Positions 11,783-22,548 are shown, counted from the first letter of the stretch. The stretch is 64,000 bases of DNA from Macrotrachela quadricornifera (GCA_022393335.1 JAJEKB010021277.1:487536-551535), one strand, 5' to 3'. Numbers and translations: made by a program. The notes: generated by a model from the sequence alone, not told the origin.

Positions 11783-12915
11783 TTGATTATGATTTTGGTT
11801 TTTTTTTGAAGTGGTGTCACACTAAGTAGATGAATGAAGATTTCGAGGGAGGGGAATGTTTTTGATTTGTTAGTCTTGGGTGAATGGTGATGATAGGATG
11901 GTTACATTTTTATGTCGTTAAGCGGTAGTAAACGAGGTGTTGATGTTGTTATTGTTGTCAGGTTTGCATAGAATGTAGAATTTTTTTGTTGATCCAAGTG
12001 TATGATCTGGTGTTTAATTGTTATAAGTGGAGTAGACATCGGAAGGCTTTGAGTTTAAGGTAGTAGAGGTATGAGAGTTAAAGTAGGGGCAATGAAGTTC
12101 TTTAGTTTTGATTATGAGTTTTGTCACTCTTTCATGTGTCCTATGAAATTGCTTTGTGTTGTGTTACCGGTCTGAGAAGTGGTTTTTTTGGTGTGCGATA
12201 GATCTTGGAGAATTGTGCTTATTGACGAGTTTCGGAAGTTCGAAGTATCTGGTTCGAAGCTTAGAAAGGATGTAGAAACTAACTTTTTTATATGAGTTGT
12301 TTTTTTAAATGATTGTAGAAATGATGTCTGATGAATGGGTAGTAGTTGTTTGTGGTGAGAGATGTGCAGTGTTATAGTGTTGTAGTGACTGGTGTTGTGG
12401 GAATTGAGTTTTTGTGTTTGCCACGTAATGCTAGATGGAGGAGTATGCCGTTCGATTGAATGTTAAGATGTGATGATTATGTTGTGTGTACTGTTTCATG
12501 ATGGGAAAACCAATGAGATTAGGTGGAATGTCAATGATATATTAGACTACGTTCCGATTGTGTTCTGATTTTTTTGTAGTTGGGCATTATTTGGAAAGTT
12601 TGGTGTATATATTTACATAGCAATAGTTTCTGGTTTTAGTATGGAGTGGCTGTAAGGAACAGTTCGTTCTGCATGATTTGTGCGATCGATGTCTATAGTG
12701 TGTTTTAGAATGCAAAAAAAGAAGTGTTCTTTTTTGTTTTGCACGTGCGACTTATGCTTTGATGGAAAGGGTTGACTTGTTTTAATGACGTATTACTTTT
12801 GTTTAGAATTGTTTACTCTTTCATTCTACGTATGGTAGGTCGTTATTTTTCCTAGTTCTCTTATTATGCATCGAATAATGAAAGTTGCTCACGTGTTAAT
12901 ATGTTGTACTGTGCA
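11783..12915. other. G/T-rich spacer, no gene seen
   Basis: Top strand is strongly enriched in G and T and poor in C. No open frame of note on either strand. Confidence 0.5.
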
Positions 12916-12939
12916 GTGCATTCCAGAGATGGGCGAGTC

Positions 12940-13110
12940 AAGGCTTTTTTCGAGTCGAGTCGAGTCCGAGTCATTCGCCAATGGTTTCGAGTCGAGTCGA
13001 GTCGAGTCATCAGCCTTTCCGAGTCGAGTCGAGTCGAGTCCGAGTCATTTGCCAATACTTTCGAGTCGAGCCGGGTCGAGTCACCAGCCTTTCCGAGTCG
13101 AGTCGAGTCA
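12940..13110. repeat. left subterminal gagtc array of the hAT element
   Basis: Clusters of cgagtcgagtcgagtc separated by cagcctttc or attcgccaatg. In hAT elements short repeats near the ends are the usual transposase binding sites. The Ser/Arg/Val/Glu frames through here are products of the 5-base repeat, not genes. Confidence 0.85.
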
Positions 13111-13380
13111 AAATATTTTTGCCCAATTTTTTATCTTCGATTTATTGGTATAAAGAACGTAAAAACAGGTTTCTTATGACGCGATACTTTTTTTAATTTT
13201 TCGTGTAATAAAAAAGTAATCATACATAAAATGACACAACTATCATAGAAATATCTAGAAAATAAGAACATCAAAACTAAGTCTTTATTTTTATACAATT
13301 ACATAACACATGAAAAAGAAGATTATTTCGTGCAAAAAAGCTAAAGTTAAATTTCGTAAGAAAGATTTACATATTAATAT

Positions 13381-15510
13381 TTACAATAATGCCTTATTGC
13401 ATTTCAAAGATGTTAAAATGCAAATATTGGCTTGAGAAAACTTTGAACGATGTGGTCTCATCAAAAGACCACTCTGAGAAAACACTCGTTCAATTGGTGC
13501 TGATGTAGCAGGAACGCACATAATTTTTCTTGCCAGATGATAAAGAGATTGATATGAAGTTTTATTTTTAAAAATAAGATCACTTGCCATATTATCTTCT
13601 TTTAAAAAACCATCAAGTTCATCTAAAACCGATTTTGGTGTTGCATTACCAACTTTTGCTTTTTTACATGAACCACTTGCTAAAGTTGGAAATAAACATT
13701 TTTTCTTTTCTTTATCCAAAGATGGTATATTTGACCCGTTGCTTCTAGCTTCTTCAGTTATAATCTGAACATCAGCATTATTAATTTTATCTTTTGAATT
13801 AAGTTTTACTGATGCTTCAATAAGATATTGTTTGATAGTCGAAATAATATTGGTTTTAGTTAAATCAGACAATAGCGGACAATCATTGATCCATTGAAAC
13901 TTAAAACGACCATCTAAAACCGCACTCATTAAAAAAATTGGATCACCATATAAACATGATGTATTGGTATTTGTATTAATTTTGACTTTACAATTATCCG
14001 TTTCAATAGAGAAATGTTTATAAAAACCACCAAAACGTGTTTTTAATGAAGAAATTAATGCATCACACATTGAATACACACGTTCAGAATTTTTTCTTTC
14101 CAGTTCAAGATCACTTAATAAATTAAGAAGAATAGGTCCAACCATACTAATAGTAACTGTTTGATCAGCTTGAGTTAAAACTGTCGCTTCATTAAATAAA
14201 CATAGTAAAGTCATAAATTCATCAAGAACTTCTTTGTTCTTTTCTGTAATACACAATTCTTTTTTATCTAATTTAATTAAAATATCATTAAGTGTTTTTA
14301 ATGGTATATCTGAAACAGAAACAACCGTCAGAAATTGACTATTCCAACGACATTTTGTTGCTCGTGGTATCGTTTTTTCTAAATTTTCTAATTCTTCAGC
14401 AAATAAAATGCTGCTGTGACTAAATTTTGCAATTTTAGCAACTTTTGTTAAGGCAGCAGTTGCATTGGATGCATGTTTGATACCATCATTGACAACTAGC
14501 TGCAACGTATGGGCAAAACATGGTAATCGTAATAGTTCTAAATTTTCACTTACACACTGAATAATATCTTCATCTAATGACACTAATTCAAATTTATCAT
14601 CTGAATTATCATCGGAAATTTCTTCATAATCATCATTTTCATCGTGTGTTAAATCATTTTCTTCATTATCATATTCATCATTATCAAAATAAGATTCGAA
14701 ACCCGGAAGTAAAATATTATTAAACGCTTTCAAATTGTTAGATGCATTATCGGTAATCAAACGTACTAGTTTTTTTTCTATATGATAATAACTAATCACT
14801 TTTTCAAACTCACCTAATAAAACATCAGCCGTATGGTGGCCTTTTAATGGTGCAAATGATAATAAATATGATTTTAAATCATCATCAACAAATGTGTGTA
14901 ATGTAATACCAATATAAGAACGTAAACGTCTATCAGTCCATACATCTAAAGTCACTGAAACGTATTCAGTATTATTGCATAATGTTTTTAGTTTCATAGT
15001 CATTTTATCATGTAATTTTGGAAGTTTATCACGAGTTATTTGTCGACGACTTAGAAGTGAATACATTGGATCTATTGTAGTCATAAAAGTTTTAAAACCA
15101 TCTTGATCAACTAAGGATATTGGTAAACCGCATTCAATTATTAAATCTTTCACTATTGATTCAGTTAACTTAACTTGTCGTAAATCAGTTGATGAATATT
15201 TGTTTGTTTTTTGTTTAATCATATCATCAAGTGTTTGTTGTTTCTTATCAGTGTTAACATTCTTTTTAACTAACCATTCTTCATATACAATATTATGTTT
15301 TGCCTTCATATGTCGTACAAAATTAGATGTGGTACCATATTTATCAGTAATAATTTGTGAACATATTGAACATTTACCGTGCCATGAATTTGGCAATTTT
15401 GCTTGTACATCGATAAAAAACTTTTTTAAAACAGATTGCTTCGATTCGTTTACGTCATTTTGTGAAACTAAGCAGTTTTGCGTTGTTGATGAACTACTAG
15501 GAGCTGACAT
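13381..15510 (-). CDS. hAT-family transposase with BED zinc finger, 709 aa
   Basis: Catalyses cut-and-paste movement of its element. An N-terminal BED-type zinc finger has C47, C50, H67 and H72 (CSIC ... HMKAKH). The RNase H-like core carries the first Asp in LDVWT (D189) and the second in ITDNASNN (D254). A Cys/His segment PCFAHTLQL (about 330-338) and RWNSQF follow, as in the hAT insertion domain. An acidic stretch (about 277-308) is embedded. The C-terminal hATC dimerisation region holds ATSAPIERVFSQSG, whose Glu (E674) fits the third catalytic residue. Length is normal for ZBED-like hAT transposases, and no intron or stop interrupts it. The ATG at 15508-15510 precedes the finger directly. 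Stop lies ~460 bp from the left TIR. Confidence 0.95.
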   Translation of the reverse strand: MSAPSSSSTTQNCLVSQNDVNESKQSVLKKFFIDVQAKLPNSWHGKCSICSQIITDKYGTTSNFVRHMKAKHNIVYEEWLVKKNVNTDKKQQTLDDMIKQKTNKYSSTDLRQVKLTESIVKDLIIECGLPISLVDQDGFKTFMTTIDPMYSLLSRRQITRDKLPKLHDKMTMKLKTLCNNTEYVSVTLDVWTDRRLRSYIGITLHTFVDDDLKSYLLSFAPLKGHHTADVLLGEFEKVISYYHIEKKLVRLITDNASNNLKAFNNILLPGFESYFDNDEYDNEENDLTHDENDDYEEISDDNSDDKFELVSLDEDIIQCVSENLELLRLPCFAHTLQLVVNDGIKHASNATAALTKVAKIAKFSHSSILFAEELENLEKTIPRATKCRWNSQFLTVVSVSDIPLKTLNDILIKLDKKELCITEKNKEVLDEFMTLLCLFNEATVLTQADQTVTISMVGPILLNLLSDLELERKNSERVYSMCDALISSLKTRFGGFYKHFSIETDNCKVKINTNTNTSCLYGDPIFLMSAVLDGRFKFQWINDCPLLSDLTKTNIISTIKQYLIEASVKLNSKDKINNADVQIITEEARSNGSNIPSLDKEKKKCLFPTLASGSCKKAKVGNATPKSVLDELDGFLKEDNMASDLIFKNKTSYQSLYHLARKIMCVPATSAPIERVFSQSGLLMRPHRSKFSQANICILTSLKCNKALL

Positions 15511-15984
15511 TGTGCAACTACACCTAAGTTAATAACTTTATATGTATCAAGATGCTTTTTTACTTACCAATATTTTTAATTAAGTAGATATGTACTTTCG
15601 ATTATCAAAATTTCCGATTTGTGGTATATTCAAATTTCTCTTCCGATATTTTTATACGACACACAGTGTCTCTTTCATGAACATCACTTTGTATCCGAAG
15701 ATCAAGGAAATTAATGTATAGTGAAAGCAATTAATGTATGATCAGTCAATTACACAATCAAAGCATTTAGTGAATAGGGTGCGCATGTCTATATGTCTGT
15801 AAGACATCTAATCTGATTAAGAATTATTAATGGATACACAACGAACAAAGTGATAGTGGATATGTACGATGCAATAGGAATTTTTTATTTATTTTATCGT
15901 ATAACAGCGTACATATAGTGAGAGTTTCATGCTAAAAATTCTGATTTTTAAAAAAAAACCAGAAGAATTTTTTTTTGAAAGGAT

Positions 15985-16093
15985 GACTCGAGTCACACAG
16001 TCGAGTCAACAGCTATTATTTTTCGAGTCCGAGTCAAGTCAGAGTCATTAAAAAAATGCGACTCGAGTCGACTCGAGTCCGAGTCATGACACG
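15985..16093. repeat. right subterminal gagtc/gactc array of the hAT element
   Basis: gactcgagtc, cgagtccgagtc and gactcgagtcgactcgagtc recur just inside the right TIR, mirroring the left array. Probable transposase binding region and, on the minus strand, the segment upstream of the transposase gene. Confidence 0.8.
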
Positions 16094-16656
16094 GACTCGC
16101 CCATCTCTGGTGCATTCTCAGTTTGAGCTTCAGTATCCTGATTGATTTGCTCCTTGCGTTCGACCACGATGGAAATCGTTGACTGCTTTAATGGTATGTC
16201 TAGGACAATGCCTAAAACAAATATTGTGGAAAGTCAAGATAATTCGCACTCAGACGAATCATTGCTTATCGTGCAATCATACTTGTCTCCAAAATATCTT
16301 AATTATTTTCATTGAATTCTAAGTATTCTTCTTCTTTTCGATGCCTGCCAGATTCTTTATTATTCGATTGTCGAAACAACTAATTTCCCATTGATCAAAA
16401 ACAAAGCAAATGTATCATCTTCTATATCAATCACTTTATCATTAACACAAACAATACATCTTCACTACAACATTAACATCGTGATCCCTGAGTATTTGTT
16501 GATATCGTTAAAGATTCTGATTATCCAACAGATAAATCCATAACCTTTTTCGCCAATAATTTAGATCAAGAGCCCTTCATTCCACATATCACACTGTCTG
16601 GACTTAAATATAGCCTAATTTCGTTAGAAATTTTTATGATATACAAAAAAAATTCA

Positions 16657-16765
16657 GGGGGCTGTGCCCCTAACCCCCCCCAGCAGGGGGGCCGGCACCC
16701 CCCTGCACCCCCCAGCGTGCGCGGGCATATGCGCATACGCGGGCTTACGCGTAGGGCTGCCAAGA
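16657..16765. repeat. GC-rich island with stacked inverted repeats
   Basis: gggggctgtgcccc, ccccagcaggggggcc and gcacccccctgcacccccc are overlapping hairpins, followed by gcatatgcgcatacgc and cttacgcgtaggg. Composition contrasts sharply with the AT-rich surroundings. Confidence 0.7.
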
Positions 16766-17002
16766 TCCATCGCATACACACACTTTTATCTCAAAGCTCG
16801 TTGCCGCATTCGCAACAAATTATTAATTACATCCTTCAGTACCCCATTTCTTATAATCAATCGGATTTCTTATTTTTCACGTTTCACGATACAGTTTCCG
16901 AAAAACAAACATATCAAAACACACAACCACACTTTATTTTAAGATGATACTTAGCTAAGAATGTTATCGTCACATAAACAAGTTTCTCATTAACCTATTT
17001 TC

Positions 17003-17155
17003 CTCACTTCGAAGCAAACGTTGACACTCGCTCACCTCATCCCGCATCACATCACAAAGGAACATTACTCATAAAACTTCTGTTCACCTCTTGTGCTCAC
17101 TTCGAAGCAAAGGTTGCCACTCGCTCACCTCATCCCACATCACATCACAAAGGAA
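17003..17155 (+). repeat. two direct copies of a ~60 bp segment
   Basis: ctcacttcgaagcaaa(c/g)gtt... to ...catcacatcacaaagga occurs at 17003-17063 and again at 17096-17155 with few differences, separated by ~32 bases. Confidence 0.85.
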
Positions 17156-18289
17156 AATATGGAACTATTCTTTTATTATGTGATACTCATATTTGGCATG
17201 GTACAACTTTGGAAATAGTATCGTTTGATGTTTGTGTTTGACAACTTGTGTATTTATAGATGTTGCATGATTTCGGTGTATGGCGAATTGGAATATAGTT
17301 GCGCTATTGTTCATTTCATAAGTAAAATTAGTGAGAAGATAAGTTAAGTTTTTCTGAGTAAAATATGGCTGTACTCTGTTAATTGTTTGTATACTGGATT
17401 ACGCACATTTTGTTTTGGGAGTCAATTTTTTCACTACTTTCTGTTAGTAGTATACGAGAGCGATGTTTTTTTTCTATTTGTTTCGCTTGATTGGAAGCAC
17501 CGATACGAATGAATGAAAAACAAAAAGGACCATGATTAGAAAAGGATTGAAAGAATGTGAATCAAAAGTACAAATATCGAATTAAGAGAAGGAAATGATG
17601 TGCACAGAACGAAACAGTGCGAATGGCATATGAGTATGTAAAGATATGTCGGTCACATGCCTGTAATAGACTTAGCCACCAAGATAAAGTGAGCTTCGAC
17701 ATATATCATAAGAGAAATACAGAATAAGAAAAAGTAAAAAAAATATTAAGAACAAGAAAAATGGCTTATAATATTTGTGATGATAGAGAAAATAAGAAGC
17801 AAAAGATAGAAACAAAGGAAATGTGCATTTGTTGACCGATGAAATACGATAATCTAAAAATTTTTGCGGCTCTATGAACTGATGAAACCGACGTTGAGGA
17901 TGAGTGTGTAAGCAAAAGATTAAACAATTTGGACAAAGAATGTGACAAAAACGATCTGGAAACGCGTTGTAGTGCGTGAAAACGTGTAAGATTAGTTATT
18001 AGACCTTGTGTGGTCGACTGAAGTGAGGGTGGATTCAATGAGTTGAGTCAGTTACACAGTGATATTCGATGAACATGTGAAAGCATTCAAAGACAATGAT
18101 ATCCGATTTAAAAAAATTGCAAAAAAGCAGATTGAAGCTGATTATTTTTTGATTAAAAAAGGATTAAAATGAGACGATTTTAATCAGATTTTTCAGTCTA
18201 AATTACGGGTCTCTCTCATTTTTCAATGAGATTTATAATGCGACCTCCAATACAAGATGAATAATAAGTATCTCTACTATATATGAGCA

Positions 18290-18435
18290 CTATAGGGCTG
18301 GTTTTTCTATCAATAATACAGACTTGCTTAAACTTTATATCCATAAAGACATACCTATAGAGGCTTTTTGTTAAATATCACTATTGACTTCGACAATAAA
18401 ATTTTACTTTTTCACAAATAATAAAAACAATAATA
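18290..18435. mobile_element. diverged arm of the 52958-53849 MITE family
   Basis: tatatccataaagacatacctatagaggctttttgttaaatatca and the following actttttcaca match, with mismatches, the arm repeated several times in 52958-53849 (tatccataaagacacgtctagagaggc...). Only one arm is recognisable. Confidence 0.6.
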
Positions 18436-18464
18436 TATTTAACCCTTTCAGTCTCGGCGGCGGC

Positions 18465-19477
18465 TGGTACAACTGCACTTTAGCCACACCAACAATGACA
18501 TATATATATATATAAACTTATGTACAGAATGGAAAAAAAGTTCTATTGGAGGATGTATATAACCACTAAACAAGAGAAAAATAACCGAATAATATAGATA
18601 TCATATGAGAACCGAGAATTTTATTAACAAAAAAAATATATAAATATGTAATACAACTATTCAAGAGGATAATTTTCAGAAATTTGTAATATTAAGTTTT
18701 TAAATGGCTGATCACCAAAATCTTGGCGCCAAACAAATTCTTCTAAATATGTAGGTAATAAAGATCTTGAAAGTCCATTTGGTTTTTATTTGTTTTCTTT
18801 TAATCCGCATCCATGTGTTTTCAATATTTTGTGTGTGAACTTGTGTTGTAGGATCAACAAATTGAATCGAATGAGTAACTGTTTGATGAACATAAAAATT
18901 ACAATTATTTTTTAAACTTGAGTAAGCTTTCCCTTCATCTGAATGGATAATAGTTCCTACAAAATCTACTGTTGATGTTAAGGTATGTAATTTTCTGGTG
19001 TTAATTTTTTCGATATCATCGATATTTATTGTAGTGTTCATTATTATTTTGATTTAGTATGAGTTATGATTGACAAATTTTTGATAGAAGTGCAGTGAAA
19101 ACATTAGCTTTTTATATCTCTATTCTTTATTAAAAACAAATTATTATCTTTTTTTTTTCAGAAATCCAATTATCGTTTTATTATTGATAGAAAATGCGAT
19201 TCATGTGTTATCAATATGCAACTCTTTTTTATTCATCTTTTTCTTAATGCATCAAAGACTTCTTTTATGTTTTTATTAAAAGATCATCTTAATTAATAGA
19301 GCGATATACATTTTTTCAAACACCAATATACACTATTCCGATCTGACATCTATATCGTTCGGTTATTTTTCTCTTGTTTAGTGGTTATATACATCCTCCA
19401 ATAGAACTTTTTTCCGTTCTGTACATATGTTTATATATATGTGTCATTGTTGGTGTGGCTAAAGTGCAGTTGTACCA
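18465..19477 (-). mobile_element. Merlin-type element, 1013 bp, ~135 bp TIRs
   Basis: tggtacaactgcactttagc at the left end is matched in inverted orientation by gctaaagtgcagttgtacca ending at 19477. The similarity runs about 135 bases (18465-18600 versus 19340-19477) at roughly 95 % by eye. The transposase remnant inside (18657-19041) is ISXO2/Merlin-like, and long TIRs fit Merlin. The expected 8-9 bp target duplication was not seen. A ttaaccctttca at 18439-18450 and a tgaaaggg at 19677-19684 lie outside and may be ends of an older element. Confidence 0.75.
18657..19041 (-). pseudogene. ISXO2/Merlin-like DDE transposase, C-terminal part, frameshifted
   Basis: The open frame 18712-19041 contains GTIIHSDEGKAYSSL, with the Asp of the catalytic HSD motif, and later DPTTQVHTQNIENTWMRIK, with the Glu-containing NIE motif. 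Both are hallmarks of the ISXO2-like DDE domain. Near its end the frame is lost: similarity continues in another frame (DFGDQPFKNLILQISENYPLE, typical family end) to a TAG at 18657-18659, implying an indel around 18740-18760. The N-terminal zinc-binding part is not recognisable in 19042-19340. Encoded by the surrounding Merlin element, no longer functional. Confidence 0.8.
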
Positions 19478-19879
19478 AAATTTTTTTCGAAAATTTTCTT
19501 TTTCCATAGGTCTTTACCTTCATACCGTATGACTCCATCATACGTTGTCCGATTGGGCTGAAAATTTTTTTGGAGATACCTACGATTGTATCTCATGAGG
19601 GAACCTATCCAATTGTCGGACGCCGTTTGACTCCATGCTTTGGCTATAAGTAAGACTCAGTGGGACTAAAAAAACCATGAAAGGGTTCGTGCCCATGTTG
19701 TATCTAAACGGAGATATGATTGTCACATGGGTGTAAAAAATAGGATTTTTTTACTTTTTTTTTTCAATTTTTCTTCTTTACTCTGAGAAAATGAGGTCCG
19801 CATTTTTTTTGTCATAATGTGTTTATTTAATACACAAGACTTGGTAGTATTCACTCGAACTGATCCCATCAATATCGAT
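19478..19879. other. spacer with repetitive-looking hairpin-prone DNA
   Basis: No gene. A cgattgggctgaaaattttt...ggagatac segment looks like part of a repeat, but no second copy was found in the window. Confidence 0.4.
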
Positions 19880-20800
19880 ACAACGTTGATTCGGGTCTTT
19901 CATGGAGCATAATAATAAATGTAAATCTTTTCTTTTGTGTCTTATACATGTGAAAGTGCCAAAAGAAAAATAATAAGCTAATGAAAATAGTACTCGGTAA
20001 AGAAGTGATCGAAACAAAGAACGCATCGATATCAGGAACACGAGATGAATGGAAGACAAGTATAATTAGAAACTTCACAATAAGGAGAAATAATTGTGAA
20101 ACAAACATCTTTGACGGTTAGAAAAGGCTCCGGATCAGTCGTTGAATACTCACAAGCATACCAAGTATATTTTATTAATCCGTGAAAAACTTGAGCGCTC
20201 ATTTGAGAATAAAAAAGAGAAACTAGTTTAATGATGTTGTTTCTTTCGCTCATTGAAACCGGCAATTGATCAAGATTAATACGATCGTACACGTGTCGAA
20301 ATAAAGACTTCATCTGACAATTGAAAAAAATATCCAATGGTTGGGTCTTGTCTGTAGTATGTTTCGGGGTCTCAAGTCGAAAACCGCGTCGATATTTTTA
20401 ATAAACAGAATTAATCCGTTGCCCACCCCAAGCATCTGACAATAGCAGAAAATTGTTAGGAACATGAGGCAAAAGAGCATGTTCAAGCCAAAAAGAAATG
20501 TACGTAGAAGACAATTTTCCTGATTTCGAACAAGGAACAACAACATTACTCGCTTCAAACATTCTCTTATGCACGGCTAAAAAAAATAAACAAATAGAAA
20601 TCCGCGTAACAGAGAAAAAAATTCTTACAGTCGCTGATCTGGCCAATAGGCTCCTGTACACAGAGGAATATAGGACTAACTACTTTTCCTGTCATATTGA
20701 TAGACGATTGTCATGTATACGAATGCGTACAAACATTTTTCGCCTCAAAATGAAAAATTTCGACTCGAATAAATTTCTTTACGAAGGTTGACTTGATCGG
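19880..20800 (-). pseudogene. decayed DDE-superfamily transposase of unnamed family, with intron
   Basis: Reading the minus strand from 20800: CTHSYT, a TGA stop, then NMTGKVVSPIFLCVQEP. A ~52 bp intron (gtaag...tttttttag, about 20588-20640) follows, then FEASNVVVPCSKSGKL, LLPHVPNNFLLLSDAWGGQ, a stop near 20400, and TTDKTQPLDIFFNCQMKSL. The end is SAQVFHGLIKYTWYA followed by a Cys-rich tail that shifts frame near 20035. The order TGK - CSKSGKL - LLLSDxWxGQ - QPLDxxF matches a transposase-derived family I know from invertebrate genomes but cannot name. The Asp in SDAW and QPLD are probable catalytic-core positions. Two stops and a frameshift make it dead. Its 5' end stops at the 20801 microsatellite. 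Confidence 0.6.
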
Positions 20801-20837
20801 GTGAGGGTGTGAGGGTGTGAGGGTGTGAGGGTGTGAG
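20801..20837 (+). repeat. G-rich microsatellite (gtgagggt)n
   Basis: About 4.5 copies of an 8-base unit gtgagggt. It resembles the TGTGGG-type G-rich telomere repeat reported for bdelloids but is not identical. It lies at the point where the neighbouring transposase relic loses similarity. Confidence 0.85.
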
Positions 20838-21899
20838 ATGTAGGTGAGAGGTGCTGAATCAGTATAAATGATGCCATAATACTCAGCATAGTCGAAAACC
20901 TATTATTCGCAGATTTGGGCATGTGTAAGCTGATAAAACAGCACTAAGTAGGTAAAAATCAAGCATTTTAGGGGATTTAGTAGTGCATGAGTTCTAGCAT
21001 CTCATAGGAATGTCAGAAAAAGATCGGGTTGGGTTTGTTCGATAGAAAAAAGGCTGGGGTATCAACTGGCATCCTCAGAATCAAAACGGTAATGAAAAAT
21101 TTGAAAACCACAGCTTTGCAAAAATCTCCATTTTCTAACAAAGCAGGGGAACAAGGAGAATCAAGTTTAGGTGTTTCGATGCCCCCAACATTTCTCTTTC
21201 TAATGGTGAAAACCGCAGGTCTCTATCTTGTTCCTATCAAGAGTTATTCAAAAAATCGTGAGGTGCCTTCTATTTCGAAACAGATAGTAGATAAAATATG
21301 TTTTATTCATTGTTAAATATTACAGGTATATTTGAGATGGAGACTCGTCCCTCATATGGAATCGTACTCAACATCCTCAATATCTAGGTATCGAAATTGA
21401 AAAGATCGAGATATCAATCACTGGTCGAAGAAAATACTATGTCGATTAGAAAAGTTCACTCAAGAGTTGAAAGATACAATGATAGATCCAGATAAAAAAC
21501 GAAAAGGAATTGGTGGTATTAATCGCGTGATCGAAAAAAAGTAGTGAAGAATTATTCACATTACTGTTTTTCATAAATAGGCAATATTTTTTGTTGATTT
21601 TTTGCAGAAATGATGATAAAGTTTAAGATTTACTACGCAAAAGTAATCAATAAATATAAAAATAATATGGACATGATGCATAAACGTACGTGGGCGATCT
21701 ATAAACATAAAGTAAGAGAACATACTATAATACAAGGAGGCAAGCTGCACTGTAATCATACTGATAACCTTGTAGATATCGACAAATGAAGAACCGGATC
21801 ATGACTGATGTGGCTACAAAAAGTCCTAACTAATAGGTATGCACAAAATGATTTTTATAACTTTGTTTTTCTTTTTTTATCACTTAGTTTGTTCAAGCT
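20838..21899. other. spacer, no supported gene
   Basis: A short coding-like stretch at about 21425-21541 (LEKFTQELKDTMIDPDKK) ends at a TAG and has no recognised family. The 95-codon frame at 21029-21316 has no recognisable similarity. Confidence 0.4.
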
Positions 21900-22548
21900 G
21901 TTCTTTAAATTTTTATGGTTATTTTAAAATAGGCACAAAATATGACCAACAGAAACACTCTTTATCAAAAAATATCATGGAAGTAATTAAACCTGTATTT
22001 GAAGACCTGGCTTCTAATAAGTTGTTTCTATTCATAATGATGTTTACTTCTTTGTTATGATGTTTTTTAGAAGAAACTTTACAACATATATCTAATGGAT
22101 CGAGCCAAAATGCTAATGAGTGATTCCACTCATTCTTATGGCCCATGACTACTAAGAACAGATATTGTAGTGGAACCTCTATTAATAATATGTAAAAGAT
22201 AGAGTTTTTCGACTGATATTATAGTTCATCCGATATGTTTACTTCTTTCTAGTCGGTCTTGGGTTGGTTATTATGATATATAACGATGGTTACTTATCTG
22301 TTGTCGAAATATTACATGAACTTCTAGGTATTTCTCAGATTATTTTTTGTTTCTGTTGAAACGTTCTAATTTCGAACTTTTGTTTCATAGGTGAAACGAG
22401 TCATTTTTCTTATATTGCATTTGATCGGAAGAATAAAAAACATTTAAAAAATGAAGCACAATGGAGAAAGAGAAGAGGACAACAAACAGGTGATGATGAA
22501 GATACTAATAATGATACAGTTGAAGACTATCAATCTGGTGCATATTGA
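21900..22548 (+). pseudogene. Mutator-like transposase-domain relic
   Basis: SKNIMEVIKPVFEDLASNK (21963-22022) is followed, after a probable intron ending tttttttag at 22070, by SNGSSQNANE, a stop, and FHSFLWPMTTK. The order VxEAIKPVFxDL - TQNANESFN - WxxxPK is characteristic of the Mutator-like transposase domain family of invertebrates. A further intron ends at cttttgtttcatag (22390). The last exon (22391-22548) reads a Lys-rich segment and terminates DYQSGAY, like the YGAGxF end of that family. An in-frame stop inside the conserved block and the missing N-terminal half mark it as a relic. Exon joins do not keep frame throughout. Confidence 0.55.

Larger units (their letters stand above)
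12924..16109 (-). mobile_element. complete autonomous hAT transposon, 3186 bp
   Basis: Perfect 16 bp terminal inverted repeats (cagagatgggcgagtc at 12924-12939, inverse at 16094-16109) are flanked by a perfect 8 bp target duplication gtgcattc (12916-12923 and 16110-16117). Inside each end lies an array of gagtc motifs, and between them a single uninterrupted transposase gene on the minus strand. Perfect ends, perfect target duplication and intact gene point to a recent insertion that may still be active. Confidence 0.95.
16118..18289. other. spacer with compositional switch, no supported gene
   Basis: Top strand is A/C-rich up to about 17155 and G/T-rich (later G/A-rich) after it, repeating the switch seen across the 11773 gap. 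No credible gene; the 90-103 codon frames here have no similarity or run through the GC-rich island at 16657. Confidence 0.5.

Noticed and set aside
12866..13196. Three overlapping open frames rich in Ser-Arg-Val-Glu
   Set aside because: They arise from the gagtc pentamer array at the end of the hAT element, which is open in several frames.
13381..15532. Plus-strand frame 15200-15532 opposite the transposase
   Set aside because: Shadow of the hAT transposase with no similarity.
20801..20837. True chromosome end
   Set aside because: Only ~37 bases, internal to the contig, with ordinary sequence on both sides.
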